A stretch of DNA of 64,000 nt, taken from the NCBI GenBank assembly GCA_964514395.1, contig CAZEQK010000003.1:75925-139924 (forward strand), in the 5' to 3' direction. Within the stretch, counting starts at the first letter, position 1, and each line of letters opens with the position of its first letter. Positions 17,940-26,571 of this stretch are shown here, in pieces. The DNA comes from CAZEQK01 sp964514395 (GTDB lineage Bacteria; Bacillota; Bacilli; Tepidibacillales; Tepidibacillaceae). The notes beneath the pieces are model-generated. The model did no database searches, was not told the origin of the DNA, and saw nothing but the letters and a program-made list of their open reading frames with translations. A program made the translations under genes and the position numbers.

Positions 17940-18786
17940 AAGACTTGGTAGAGGATTAGATGCGTTATTACCGTCAATAGAGGTTAATGAGAAAGATTTG
18001 GTAAAAGAAATAGATGTCAATAAAATTAGACCCAATCCATATCAACCCAGAAAAACATTTAATGAACATCAGTTATCAGAATTGATGGCCTCTATTAAAG
18101 AACACGGTGTCATTCAGCCAATCGTTGTAAGAGAATCATTAAATGGTTTTGAGATTGTTGCTGGTGAGAGAAGATGGCGAGCTACAAAAGCACTTGAATT
18201 AGAGAAAATACCTGTAGTTATTAAACATTTCACTGATGAACAAGTGATGGAAGTCGCTTTAATTGAGAATTTACAAAGGGAAGATTTAAATCCGGTTGAA
18301 GTTGCCTATGCCTATGATAAATTAATGAAAAAATTTAATTTAACTCAAGAAGAGTTAGCTACGAAGCTTGGTAAAAGTAGACCAAACGTTGCGAATTTTT
18401 TAAGACTGTTGCAGCTACCTCAATTTATTTTGTCTGATGTTGCCTCGGGCAAATTATCAATGGGCCACGCAAGAGCATTAATCACGCTTGAAAACGAGGA
18501 AAAGCAAAAATATTTTTCTGAGAGAGCGTTAAAAGAAAACTGGAGTGTTAGGACATTAGAAGAAGAAATAAAAGAGCATAAAGAAATTGTTTCACGTGAA
18601 ACACCTGTGAGGGATAAAAAAGAAGGAAATAGTAATAAGATATTTCAACAGCTTGAAAATCAGTTACGAGATAAATTAAAAACATCCGTCAAAATAAGAG
18701 AAGGTAAGAGTAAAGGGAAAATCGAAATAGAATTCTTTAATAAGACAGATTTAGAAAGAATAATAGATATGATCGGAATTGAATAA
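17932..18786 (+). CDS. parB: Chromosome partitioning protein ParB (Spo0J)
   Basis: CTP-dependent DNA clamp that loads at parS and recruits SMC. 284 residues from ATG 17932, beginning MSKRLGRGLDALLP, the conserved ParA-stimulating tail. The N-terminal domain has PYQPRKTF, EHGVIQPIVVRE, GERRWRA and ENLQREDLN; the HTH is LATKLGKSRPNVANFLRLL; the C-terminal part is the dimerisation region. A parS site lies inside the coding sequence at 18588-18603, as in B. subtilis spo0J. Confidence 0.97.
   Translation: MSKRLGRGLDALLPSIEVNEKDLVKEIDVNKIRPNPYQPRKTFNEHQLSELMASIKEHGVIQPIVVRESLNGFEIVAGERRWRATKALELEKIPVVIKHFTDEQVMEVALIENLQREDLNPVEVAYAYDKLMKKFNLTQEELATKLGKSRPNVANFLRLLQLPQFILSDVASGKLSMGHARALITLENEEKQKYFSERALKENWSVRTLEEEIKEHKEIVSRETPVRDKKEGNSNKIFQQLENQLRDKLKTSVKIREGKSKGKIEIEFFNKTDLERIIDMIGIE
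18588..18603. promoter_or_regulatory. parS site inside parB
   Basis: Exact parS 16-mer TGTTTCACGTGAAACA, in frame with the codons for IVSRET of ParB. The B. subtilis spo0J gene carries a parS at the equivalent place. This copy lacks the extended symmetry of the one at 16006-16047. Confidence 0.95.
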
Positions 18787-18792
18787 AGGCTG

Positions 18793-18824
18793 AAGACAAC
18801 CACTAAGGGTTGTCTTTGTTTTGG
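18793..18824 (+). terminator. Terminator after parB
   Basis: Nine-pair stem AAGACAACC/GGTTGTCTT with a six-base loop, followed by a T-rich stretch (TGTTTTGG). Confidence 0.8.
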
Positions 18825-18910
18825 TTAGGATTTTGTTTATATTTACTTTTTAAAATATTGAATATGTTATATAATTCTTTTAATTGAAACTTGAATTGAA
18901 GGTGATTTAT

Positions 18911-19624
18911 ATGGTATTAGAAGGAACAATAGTCAATGCAACTGCAATAGTGATTGGTGGGGTTATTGGGAGTTTTTTAACCAATATTCCAGAAAAAATA
19001 AAGACCACTGTAATGCAAGGAATTAGTCTAGCTGTAGTAGTGCAAGGGATTATGATGGGATTGAAATCCGAAAATTTTCTATTAGTAATATTTAGTCTAG
19101 TAATTGGTGGGGTTATTGGAGAAATATTTCGAATTGACCAGCGCCTAGATCATTTAGGAGAATGGATAGAAAAAAAAGTGAATAAAAAAAGCGAAGGGAA
19201 TATCGCTGTAGCGTTTGTTACCGCAACATTAGTTTATACGATTGGAGCAATGGCAATATTAGGTGCACTAAATAGTGGATTAACCAATGATCATAGCTTG
19301 CTTTATATCAAGGCGATGCTCGATGGTTTTTCGGCGATTGTATTTGCATCTACCTTAGGAATAGGTGTCGTCTTCTCTGCAATACCTGTACTTTTATATC
19401 AGGGCATAATAGCTTTATTAGCGGGATATATAAATGTTTTGTTTAGTGAAGAGTTACTAAATACAATGATAACTGAAATTACAGCTACAGGAGGTATACT
19501 GATTATTGCAATTGCAATAAACATTCTTGATATGAAAAAAATAAATGTAGCGAACTTATTACCAGCAGTTTTTATAGCACCAATTGGCGTAGTGATTATC
19601 CGTTGGGTAAGCGGTATGTTTTGA
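18911..19624 (+). CDS. DUF554 family membrane protein
   Basis: 237-residue polytopic membrane protein of the DUF554 family (B. subtilis YdfK, E. coli YqgA). Seven or so hydrophobic segments are visible, starting GTIVNATAIVIGGVIGSFL, with the repeated glycine-rich motif VIGGVIG near residues 14-20 and 68-74. The C-terminus contains ILDMKKINVANLLPAVFIAP, typical of the family. ATG 18911 follows AAGGTGA. Function is unknown; transport has been suggested only from topology. Confidence 0.85.
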   Translation: MVLEGTIVNATAIVIGGVIGSFLTNIPEKIKTTVMQGISLAVVVQGIMMGLKSENFLLVIFSLVIGGVIGEIFRIDQRLDHLGEWIEKKVNKKSEGNIAVAFVTATLVYTIGAMAILGALNSGLTNDHSLLYIKAMLDGFSAIVFASTLGIGVVFSAIPVLLYQGIIALLAGYINVLFSEELLNTMITEITATGGILIIAIAINILDMKKINVANLLPAVFIAPIGVVIIRWVSGMF

Positions 19625-19686
19625 TAGCGAAAAGTAAAAAATAAACATTCATTAGAGCATGTTTATACAAAAGGAGAGAATAGATT

Positions 19687-20172
19687 GTGGATATAATCAA
19701 TCAATACATATCAGAGTACATGTGGTTACTTGGCGCTATAGTCTTTTTGTTATTTATATGGAATATTATCTTAAATGTAAAATTAACAAAAATAAAAAAG
19801 AGGTTCCTTAAATTTACAAAGGGTTCACATGTTAATAGTTTAGAAAAGGTAATTGTGGAATATAACGAAGAAATCAAATTAATAAAAGATACGATGATAA
19901 ATAACTCAAAGGATATAGTAACGATACAAAACACATTGAAGAAAATAAAAGGTAATTTAGCAATATTAAGATATAATGCATTTGGGGATGAAGGGAACGA
20001 CCTAAGTTACTCTATAGCAATTCTTGACGATAGTAAAAACGGCGTGGTTATATCAAGTATTTATAATCGTGGAGAATCGAATACTTATGCGAAGCCAATA
20101 GAAGATGGAAGATCAACCTATAAACTTTCTGTTGAGGAGAATACGGTGATAGAGAAAGCAATGTCTAAATAA
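19687..20172 (+). CDS. DUF4446 family protein
   Basis: 161-residue protein with one N-terminal membrane segment (YMWLLGAIVFLLFIWNIIL), a coiled region of about 60 residues and a C-terminal domain with YNAFGDEGNDLSYSIAILDD and NRGESNTYAKPIEDGRSTY. That pattern is DUF4446, common next to parB in Bacillales and of unknown function. Start is GTG at 19687 after AGGAGAG. It stands alone before a terminator. Confidence 0.85.
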   Translation: MDIINQYISEYMWLLGAIVFLLFIWNIILNVKLTKIKKRFLKFTKGSHVNSLEKVIVEYNEEIKLIKDTMINNSKDIVTIQNTLKKIKGNLAILRYNAFGDEGNDLSYSIAILDDSKNGVVISSIYNRGESNTYAKPIEDGRSTYKLSVEENTVIEKAMSK

Positions 20173-20231
20173 TCACGATTTAAAAATATTTTACAAAAAC
20201 TAATACTATCGGACCAATTATAAGCTAAAAG

Positions 20232-20272
20232 AAGATTAAATTTCTGTGACTACAGATTTTAATCTTTTTTTT
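20232..20272 (+). terminator. Terminator after the DUF4446 gene
   Basis: Imperfect stem of about 14 pairs from AAGATTAAA to TTTAATCTT with CTGT/ACAG in its upper part, followed by eight T residues. Confidence 0.8.
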
Positions 20273-20661
20273 ATCCACTAAAAAAACGAGAATAATTGAT
20301 CCGGATATTTCGATTTTCTACTTAGGTTCATTTAACCTGAAAATAGGGAATACAGGATTTGCATTATATTAAGTTATATTGGCGACGAAGGATAGTTGAA
20401 CCTATATAATTAAATATGAATTAAAGTAAAGGAAAATAAGAAAGTATTAATCTGTATAATTTTTTTATGAAATGTTTTATATTAGAACTTTTTTTATTAA
20501 AAACTTTTAAGAATGCAGGATAAATAAGAGTATTCTTCATTATGGAACAAAAAACAAGTCGAAATTTGAAAAAAAATCTAAGATAAGCAGGAATTTTTGG
20601 ATATTAAGGAGAAGTATATAAGCCTGTACCTAAAAATAATTAAATTTTTATGAGGTGTAAG
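20273..20661. other. Non-coding stretch before the M23 peptidase gene
   Basis: About 390 bp, very AT-rich, without a plausible gene, RNA or repeat that I can recognise. It presumably holds the promoter of the peptidase-bactofilin-lipid kinase operon, but no convincing -35/-10 pair stands out. Confidence 0.5.
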
Positions 20662-21570
20662 ATGAAAAAAAATCCATTTTTAACCGTAATGATTATACCC
20701 CATACGGAAGATGGTCCAAAGTCGATGAAAATCTCAGTCAGATTAATTCGTTTTGTATCAGTGTTATTAATCTTTGGATTAACATCGAGTTTTGTTTGGG
20801 TTTATCATTACACCCTCATTAGCGATCAAAATGAGGCTCTTAAAATCGTACAGTCCCAAGACCGCAGTGTGATTAAATCATACTCAAAAGACTATTTAGA
20901 ACTATATCAAGATGTTGAAACTCTTAAAGAAAAAATGGTTTCTGTTGAACAGTTAGAAAGTCGGGTTAGGAAAGAAAACGGTTTTGACCCAACAAAAAGC
21001 TATTTCTCATCTAGCAACAAGCTGGCATTAGAAGATGCTGCAAAAAGCAAAGTGGTTATTAGTGATATAACGATTAACAATAGTAAGGAAGACATTAATC
21101 AATTACAACAGGCCGTTCCTAACAAAGAAAAATCATTAAATGAATTGGTTCGACTAATGGAAAACAGGAATGAAGTTCTATTATCCATACCATCTATTTG
21201 GCCGACTGTAGGTAGGATTTCATCGCGCTTTGGGTACAGAAGAGATCCATTTACTGGCATACTAAGCTTTCACGATGGTTTAGATATCGCAAATGCATAT
21301 GGAACTCCTATTTATGCAACTGCTGATGGTATCGTAGAGTTTGCAGGTTGGAATGGTGGATATGGCAACCAGGTTGTCATTAATCACGGCAATGGAATTG
21401 AAACTGTTTATGGTCATAATTCAAGACTTGTTGCCAAAAAAGGTGAATTTGTAAGAAAAGGACAACTAATCTCTTACATGGGCAGTACTGGTAGAAGTAC
21501 AGGTCCACATTCTCACTACGAAATTCGTGAAAATGGGAAGAAAGTGAATCCGCTGAAATATTTGAATTAA
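20662..21570 (+). CDS. Membrane-anchored M23 (LytM) peptidase
   Basis: 302-residue envelope protein: one membrane segment (residues about 28-48, LIRFVSVLLIFGLTSSFVWV), a coiled linker to about residue 180, and a C-terminal LytM/M23 domain. Zinc ligands are visible in FHDGLDIA (H and D) and HSHYEI, with the HGNGIETVYGH motif between. All catalytic residues are present, so it may be an active peptidoglycan endopeptidase. The ATG at 20662 follows GAGGTG. It lies 17 bp before the bactofilin gene, a pairing seen in cell-shape systems of other bacteria. Confidence 0.9.
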   Translation: MKKNPFLTVMIIPHTEDGPKSMKISVRLIRFVSVLLIFGLTSSFVWVYHYTLISDQNEALKIVQSQDRSVIKSYSKDYLELYQDVETLKEKMVSVEQLESRVRKENGFDPTKSYFSSSNKLALEDAAKSKVVISDITINNSKEDINQLQQAVPNKEKSLNELVRLMENRNEVLLSIPSIWPTVGRISSRFGYRRDPFTGILSFHDGLDIANAYGTPIYATADGIVEFAGWNGGYGNQVVINHGNGIETVYGHNSRLVAKKGEFVRKGQLISYMGSTGRSTGPHSHYEIRENGKKVNPLKYLN

Positions 21571-21587
21571 GAAAGGGAAGAAAAAAA

Positions 21588-21971
21588 TTGTTTAATAGTA
21601 AGAAAACACAAAAAGTTGATGAAATTGACACTGTAGTTGGATTAGGGACAAAGTTTGAAGGCAAGATTGAAGCAACAGGAATTGTACATGTAGATGGGGC
21701 ATTCAGTGGTGAATTATCTACAAGTGGGGATTTAGTTATAGGTAAAGATGGTAGTGTAGAAGGTAAGGCAAATGCAAAAAATATAATTATTGCAGGTATT
21801 TCACATGCTACATTGACTTGTGTAGGAAAGCTAGAGATTAAATCTAGTGGCAAGGTCTATGGAGATGTGGAAGTAGAACACATCGTTATTGAAGAAAAAG
21901 CAATATTTGAAGGAAAGTGTTTTATGAAAAAAAATGAAGATCAACAAAAAAAGGAAGTAATGAATGGATGA
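21588..21971 (+). CDS. Bactofilin family cytoskeletal protein
   Basis: 127-residue bactofilin: short N-terminal tail, then a right-handed beta-helix with the repeated pattern FEGKIEATGIVHVDGAFSGE, TSGDLVIGKDGSVEGK and KSSGKVYGDVEVEHIVIEE. Bactofilins polymerise without nucleotide and often place or tether M23 peptidases; the preceding gene is such a peptidase. Start is TTG 21588 after AAGGGAAG. It overlaps the next gene by 8 bp. Confidence 0.9.
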   Translation: MFNSKKTQKVDEIDTVVGLGTKFEGKIEATGIVHVDGAFSGELSTSGDLVIGKDGSVEGKANAKNIIIAGISHATLTCVGKLEIKSSGKVYGDVEVEHIVIEEKAIFEGKCFMKKNEDQQKKEVMNG

Positions 21972-22863
21972 GGTAGTTTTAGGTTCAGAATTGCTTTACT
22001 TTATCGTTAATCCTATTTCAGGAAACGGAAAATCGTTAAAAGTTTTCCCTGAATTAGAAAAGTATTTGAATGAGAAACATATCAAATACGAAGCTTTGTA
22101 TACTAAATACAAAGGACATGCTATCGAATTGGTTCAGGAAGTGGTTTTAAAGGCTCACGACCAAATAATAGTTGTTGTAGGCGGCGATGGTACTCTGAAT
22201 GAAGTAATAAATGGGTTGCAAACTAATGTAATTCCGATTGGATACATACCAACTGGTACGGGTAATGATTATGCAAGGGAGATGAATATCCCTAAAGATC
22301 CATTATTAGCTTTAAAGAGAATATTAGAAAAAAACATACGAAAAATAGACATTGGCAAAATAAATCAAAATTATTTTGTCAATGTTGCTAGTATGGGGTT
22401 TGATGCTGAAATAGCAAAATATGCAAACCAAACAAAATTGAAAAAGTTTTTAGGTAGATTTGTCTATGTGCTAGGGGTTATAAAAACATTGAGGAATTTT
22501 AAACCTAAAGGTCTCGATATAACCATCGATAATAAAATCTATTCATTTAATAGAGTCTGGTTAATAGCTATTGCAAATAATAGATTCTATGGTGGAGGAA
22601 TGGTTATAAGCCCTAATGCAAAAAATAATGATGGGTTGTTTGATATTTGCGTGATTAAAGATATCAATGGTTTTCAATTGTTAAAATTATTTCCTACAGT
22701 TTTTTCTGGTAAGCATGTGAAATATCCAATGGTGAAAATAATACGAGGAAAGAATATCACGATTAATACAGAAGAACAATTAGTAATACAAACTGATGGA
22801 GAAATAATAGAACATATGAATATTAATGCAGAAGTATTATACCATGGAATTGCGGTACTTTAA
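21964..22863 (+). CDS. Diacylglycerol/lipid kinase family protein
   Basis: 299-residue DagK-domain protein. LLYFIVNPISGNGKS at the start, VVVGGDGTLNEVINGL (the GGDGT nucleotide motif) near residue 75, and IPTGTGNDYAREMNIP near 98 mark the lipid kinase family (DgkB, YegS, BmrU types). Substrate cannot be told from sequence; diacylglycerol is likely. The ATG overlaps the 3' end of the bactofilin gene, so the three genes 20662-22863 form an operon. It converges on yyaC. Confidence 0.9.
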   Translation: MDEVVLGSELLYFIVNPISGNGKSLKVFPELEKYLNEKHIKYEALYTKYKGHAIELVQEVVLKAHDQIIVVVGGDGTLNEVINGLQTNVIPIGYIPTGTGNDYAREMNIPKDPLLALKRILEKNIRKIDIGKINQNYFVNVASMGFDAEIAKYANQTKLKKFLGRFVYVLGVIKTLRNFKPKGLDITIDNKIYSFNRVWLIAIANNRFYGGGMVISPNAKNNDGLFDICVIKDINGFQLLKLFPTVFSGKHVKYPMVKIIRGKNITINTEEQLVIQTDGEIIEHMNINAEVLYHGIAVL

Positions 22864-22877
22864 GAGGATGGAGTTAA

Positions 22878-23468
22878 TTATTCATTAACGACATTCTCTT
22901 TTTTGTTCACTTTATTTAAATGAATCGTATTTAAGATAACCTTTGATATAATTTCAGCCATTTTTATAACAATACTTAATCTAGTATTCTGTAAAACAAA
23001 ATACTCCATAAAACCACCAACGTTAACAATACCGGTAATATGAAAGTCCCCTATTTCTGCTAACTCTTTATTTACACCTGCACCAGGCTTTAGTGGACCA
23101 TCTACGACTTGGATGTTACCCACACTTGAAATTTGGCCAAGACTAGCATCAATAGCTATAATACCTGAACTTGAATAGTTCTCTTTAATGAACTTAATAG
23201 TTTCATCTAAATTAATGGCATGTACTGGTTCATCTAAATTTCCTAGCACAAAAAAATTATTGGAATCAAATAATTTTAATTTTGTTCCAACTAGTGGACC
23301 TAAAGAATCTCCTGTTGAACGATCTGTTCCTATACATACAATGACCCAATGTTCATAATGATATTTATTTAAAAATTGAAGTAGGTTTTCTTTTAATATA
23401 TATTCTACATTAGGTTTCATATAATTGATTGTATGTTTCAATTGAGTTTCTTTTTTAAAAAAATTCAT
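22878..23468 (-). CDS. yyaC: Spore protease-like protein YyaC (DUF1256)
   Basis: 196 residues from ATG 23468 (GGGAGG before it); B. subtilis YyaC is 205. DUF1256/YyaC proteins resemble the germination protease Gpr fold and are found in spore formers. Visible motifs: VCIGTDRSTGDSLGPLVGTKL, GNLDEPVHAINL and DASLGQ, followed by KPGAGVNKELAEIGD. It is the only leftward gene between oriC and the tRNA cluster at 38 kb and is good evidence for sporulation. Confidence 0.92.
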   Translation of the reverse strand: MNFFKKETQLKHTINYMKPNVEYILKENLLQFLNKYHYEHWVIVCIGTDRSTGDSLGPLVGTKLKLFDSNNFFVLGNLDEPVHAINLDETIKFIKENYSSSGIIAIDASLGQISSVGNIQVVDGPLKPGAGVNKELAEIGDFHITGIVNVGGFMEYFVLQNTRLSIVIKMAEIISKVILNTIHLNKVNKKENVVNE

Positions 23469-23564
23469 ATAAACCTCCCTGAAAAATTGTAATACTAGTA
23501 TACGTTTATAAGACGTGAAATATACATAGGACAAGAAAGATATTTTCAAGGAGTGAGTAATGAA

Positions 23565-24593
23565 TTGATAAATAAAATCACGAATGGAATAAAAATTGGT
23601 TTAACGATTATTGGCACTACGATAGGAGCTGGCTTTGCATCTGGCAGAGAAATATGGGAATTTTTTGGCTCGTATGGCATGCAAAGTAATATAGGCATCT
23701 TGATAGCCATTATTATGTTTGCATTAAGTAGTATTTACATATTATGGATTAGCAATAAGTACAAGACTGAGAATTACTATGAGGTATTAGAGATATTGAT
23801 GGGGAAACATCTTGCGAAGCTATTTGATGGATTTATTTTCCTTTATCTATTTTCTGGTTCTGTCGTAATGTTTGCTGGTAGTGGTGCTACCTTTGATCAA
23901 TGGAATATCTCATTTATCATAGGAGTTATAGTACTCGCCGTTGCGGTATGGATTGTATTAATACGCGGAATAGACGGCTTAATGGGAATGAATAGCATTC
24001 TTATTCCTTTTTTAATTATCGTTTTAATATATGTTACTTCACAACACTATTTTAGTAATGATACTTATTCTGCTGAATTTATCCGTTCACACTTGAAAGT
24101 ATGGCCTTCAGCGATAACCTATTCTGCATTAAATGTTGTTTCACTATTAGGTGTACTATCTACCATGGGAAAAAGAATAGAATCGAAGCTTGAAATGATT
24201 ATTGGTGGACTGTTTTCTGCCTTGGTGTTAGGGATAGTTTCTGTCATTTTAAACATGTCTCTTTTAAAGGTGGAATTTGTACAACAATATGAAATACCAT
24301 TATTTTCACTAATACCAGAAAGTAAGCCAATATTACTTCTAATCGTTTCCATCACGTTATGGTTTGCGATTTATACAACAGTACTTAGCAATATTCACGG
24401 ATTGGTATATAGATTGCAAAAAAAATGGAATCTATCAACAGGAAAATTAAGTATAGCTATTATTTTAGCGATTATTCCTATCACGTTTATCGGTTTTTCC
24501 ACATTGGTAAATATTCTTTACCCTATTTACGGTGTTCTAAATTTATATCTATTAGCAGTATTGCTATTATATCCTTTCCAAACAACAAGCTAA
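23565..24593 (+). CDS. YkvI family membrane transporter
   Basis: About 342 residues with ten or so membrane helices; the start GLTIIGTTIGAGFASGREIWEFFG is the sodium-symporter-like YkvI signature (APC/LeuT superfamily). Substrate is unknown. TTG at 23565 lies 11 bases after AAGGAG; the GTG at 23553 directly abuts it and is less likely, but the start is not settled. It is divergent from yyaC. Confidence 0.88.
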   Translation: MINKITNGIKIGLTIIGTTIGAGFASGREIWEFFGSYGMQSNIGILIAIIMFALSSIYILWISNKYKTENYYEVLEILMGKHLAKLFDGFIFLYLFSGSVVMFAGSGATFDQWNISFIIGVIVLAVAVWIVLIRGIDGLMGMNSILIPFLIIVLIYVTSQHYFSNDTYSAEFIRSHLKVWPSAITYSALNVVSLLGVLSTMGKRIESKLEMIIGGLFSALVLGIVSVILNMSLLKVEFVQQYEIPLFSLIPESKPILLLIVSITLWFAIYTTVLSNIHGLVYRLQKKWNLSTGKLSIAIILAIIPITFIGFSTLVNILYPIYGVLNLYLLAVLLLYPFQTTS

Positions 24594-24642
24594 ATAATAT
24601 AATGATAAAAAAGATTTATTAAAAGGGGAAAAGGGGTAAAAT

Positions 24643-25257
24643 ATGTTATATCCTATTGCGAAATATTTATTAAAGTCTATTGCAATCATTTATAATAGAT
24701 TAAAAATTTATAACAAATCAAGAATTCCTAAAAGCAAATCATTAATCATAGTAGCCAATCATGTTAGCTTTCTTGACCCAATTTATGTTGGATTAGTTGT
24801 ACCAAGAAGATTGAACTTTATGGCAAAAAAGGAGTCATTTAATAATAAGTTTTTCGGATGGTTATTACATAGTCTTGGTGCTTTTCCTGTAAACAGAGAT
24901 AAGCCTGACATAAAAGCAATTAAAACCTCTTTAAAAATTTTAAAGGAAGATAAAGTGTTGGTTCTTTTTCCAGAAGGCACTAGAGTAAAAAAGGAATTAG
25001 AGGAGATGAAAGAAGGAGCAGCTTATTTTGCCTATAAGACGAACGCTACTATACTGCCAATTTATATTAAAGGAACTGATAAAGTAATGCCAAAGGGGAA
25101 GCTATTTATCAAACCAGCAAGGGTTGAATTATTTGTAGGACAACCACTAGAAACAGAAACTCTGAAGAAAGATTCCCAAAAACAATCCATTGAGATAATA
25201 AGTGAATTAGTAAAAGTATCTCTGCAAGAAATAAGTGCGGAAGCAAATAAGAAATAA
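24643..25257 (+). CDS. plsC: 1-acyl-sn-glycerol-3-phosphate acyltransferase
   Basis: 204-residue LPLAT-fold enzyme that acylates lysophosphatidic acid in phospholipid synthesis. The catalytic box NHVSFLDP (HX4D) is at about residues 38-45 and the glycerol-phosphate binding motif FPEGTR at about 108-113. ATG 24643 is preceded by AAAAGGGG. It lies between a transporter and an MscS channel, both membrane genes, in the same direction. Confidence 0.92.
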   Translation: MLYPIAKYLLKSIAIIYNRLKIYNKSRIPKSKSLIIVANHVSFLDPIYVGLVVPRRLNFMAKKESFNNKFFGWLLHSLGAFPVNRDKPDIKAIKTSLKILKEDKVLVLFPEGTRVKKELEEMKEGAAYFAYKTNATILPIYIKGTDKVMPKGKLFIKPARVELFVGQPLETETLKKDSQKQSIEIISELVKVSLQEISAEANKK

Positions 25258-25274
25258 CTAGGGGGATTGTACAG

Positions 25275-26156
25275 GTGGACGTATTAAATAGCATTGATGG
25301 ATACCTTGCCGTTTGGAATAAAATAAAGGATAAATTAATCAATGTAGATTTATGGTTAAGTGTAATATGGGTCGTCATTCAAATAGTCTTAATATGGTTA
25401 ATTTCAAGATTAATTGTAAAAGTATCATGGAATATTATTAATCGCTTTATAAACAAAAAACCAAATGCTAAATTTCCTGTTGATGAAAGAAGAACAAAAA
25501 CCCTTGGAATACTTATTCATAACATATTAAAATATACGATATACTTTTTTGCTATCTTAATGATTTTAGATAAATTGAACTTCAACTTAGGACCATTGCT
25601 TGCTGGTGCAGGGGTAGTCGGATTAGCAATAGGCTTTGGTGCTCAAAATTTAGTGAAGGATATCATCACTGGTTTTTTTATTGTTTTTGAAGATCAATTT
25701 GCTGTAGGTGATTATATATCGGTGAATGATTATACAGGAACAGTAGAAGAACTTGGGTTACGAATAACAAAAATAAGAAAATGGACAGGTGAGTTGTACA
25801 TTATTCCTAATGGCAATATTACCGAGGTGACAAATTACTCCACACATAATTCTATCGCAGTAATTGATGTTGGAGTCGCCTATGAAGAAGATATAAAGCA
25901 TGTCACAGAGGTACTTGAAGCTATATTAAAAGAATCTGCAATCATGATAAAAGAGATAGTTCAACCACCTGAAGTGCTCGGAGTACAAGACTTAGCTGCA
26001 TCTGATGTTGTCATACGTGTTATTGCAGAGACAAAGCCTATGGAACATTATGCTGTCGCTAGGAGGCTTAGAGCTATGATAAAGAATGGCTTTGATAAAG
26101 AAGGAATAGAGATACCATATCCTCGACTTGTCACATTTCGAAGGACTGAAGAGTGA
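25275..26156 (+). CDS. MscS family mechanosensitive channel
   Basis: 293 residues: three membrane helices (about 30-50, 78-98 and 101-130), the pore-lining TM3 region LLAGAGVVGLAIGFGAQNLVKDIITG, then the soluble beta and alpha/beta cage domains (DQFAVGDYISVNDYTGTVEEL). Opens on membrane tension to release solutes during osmotic downshift. GTG start at 25275 follows AGGGGG. The size resembles B. subtilis YkuT. Confidence 0.93.
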   Translation: MDVLNSIDGYLAVWNKIKDKLINVDLWLSVIWVVIQIVLIWLISRLIVKVSWNIINRFINKKPNAKFPVDERRTKTLGILIHNILKYTIYFFAILMILDKLNFNLGPLLAGAGVVGLAIGFGAQNLVKDIITGFFIVFEDQFAVGDYISVNDYTGTVEELGLRITKIRKWTGELYIIPNGNITEVTNYSTHNSIAVIDVGVAYEEDIKHVTEVLEAILKESAIMIKEIVQPPEVLGVQDLAASDVVIRVIAETKPMEHYAVARRLRAMIKNGFDKEGIEIPYPRLVTFRRTEE

Positions 26157-26166
26157 AAGGGGTAAT

Positions 26167-26361
26167 ATGATGGATAACAAAGAATATGAATTAAATGATA
26201 TAGTAGAAATGAAAAAGCAGCATCCATGTGGTACAAATGCTTGGAAAATAATTAGAATGGGTATGGATATTAGGATAAAATGTACAGGCTGTGATCATAG
26301 TGTCCTAATACCAAGAAAAAAATTTGAATCAAAATTAAAAAGAGTGCTTGAAAAAGGATAA
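26167..26361 (+). CDS. DUF951 protein (YyzM-like)
   Basis: 64-residue DUF951 protein, an oriC-proximal conserved gene of Firmicutes. The signature MKKQHPCGTNAWKIIRMG and IRIKCTGCDHSVLIPRKKFE contains cysteines (HPCG, CTGC) that might bind metal. Start is the first of two adjacent ATGs after AAAGGGG. Function unknown. Confidence 0.9.
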   Translation: MMDNKEYELNDIVEMKKQHPCGTNAWKIIRMGMDIRIKCTGCDHSVLIPRKKFESKLKRVLEKG

Positions 26362-26398
26362 TGATCTTATTGATAGTATGAACAAATTGACAACAATT

Positions 26399-26442
26399 AA
26401 AGATACTCAAAATGATTCATGTTATTGAGTATCTTTTTTATT
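26399..26442 (+). terminator. Terminator after the DUF951 gene
   Basis: Twelve-pair stem AAAGATACTCAA/TTGAGTATCTTT with a 14-nt loop and a T-tract. Confidence 0.88.
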
Positions 26443-26571
26443 TGATAAAATGTATAGTCTGTTTAATAGAAGATTCCTCAAACATGTCTAGGTGAGATAT
26501 TTGAATGAGGGTTAAGGAAATAGTAGTTAATAGGAAAAATAGAGAAAAGCTTCTATGAGAGGAGAACAACC

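Noticed and set aside
20662..21570. Sporulation protein SpoIIQ or SpoIVFA assignment for the first M23 peptidase
   Set aside because: The LytM active-site residues are complete and the neighbour is a bactofilin; neither the sequence motifs nor the context match the spore-specific degenerate homologues.
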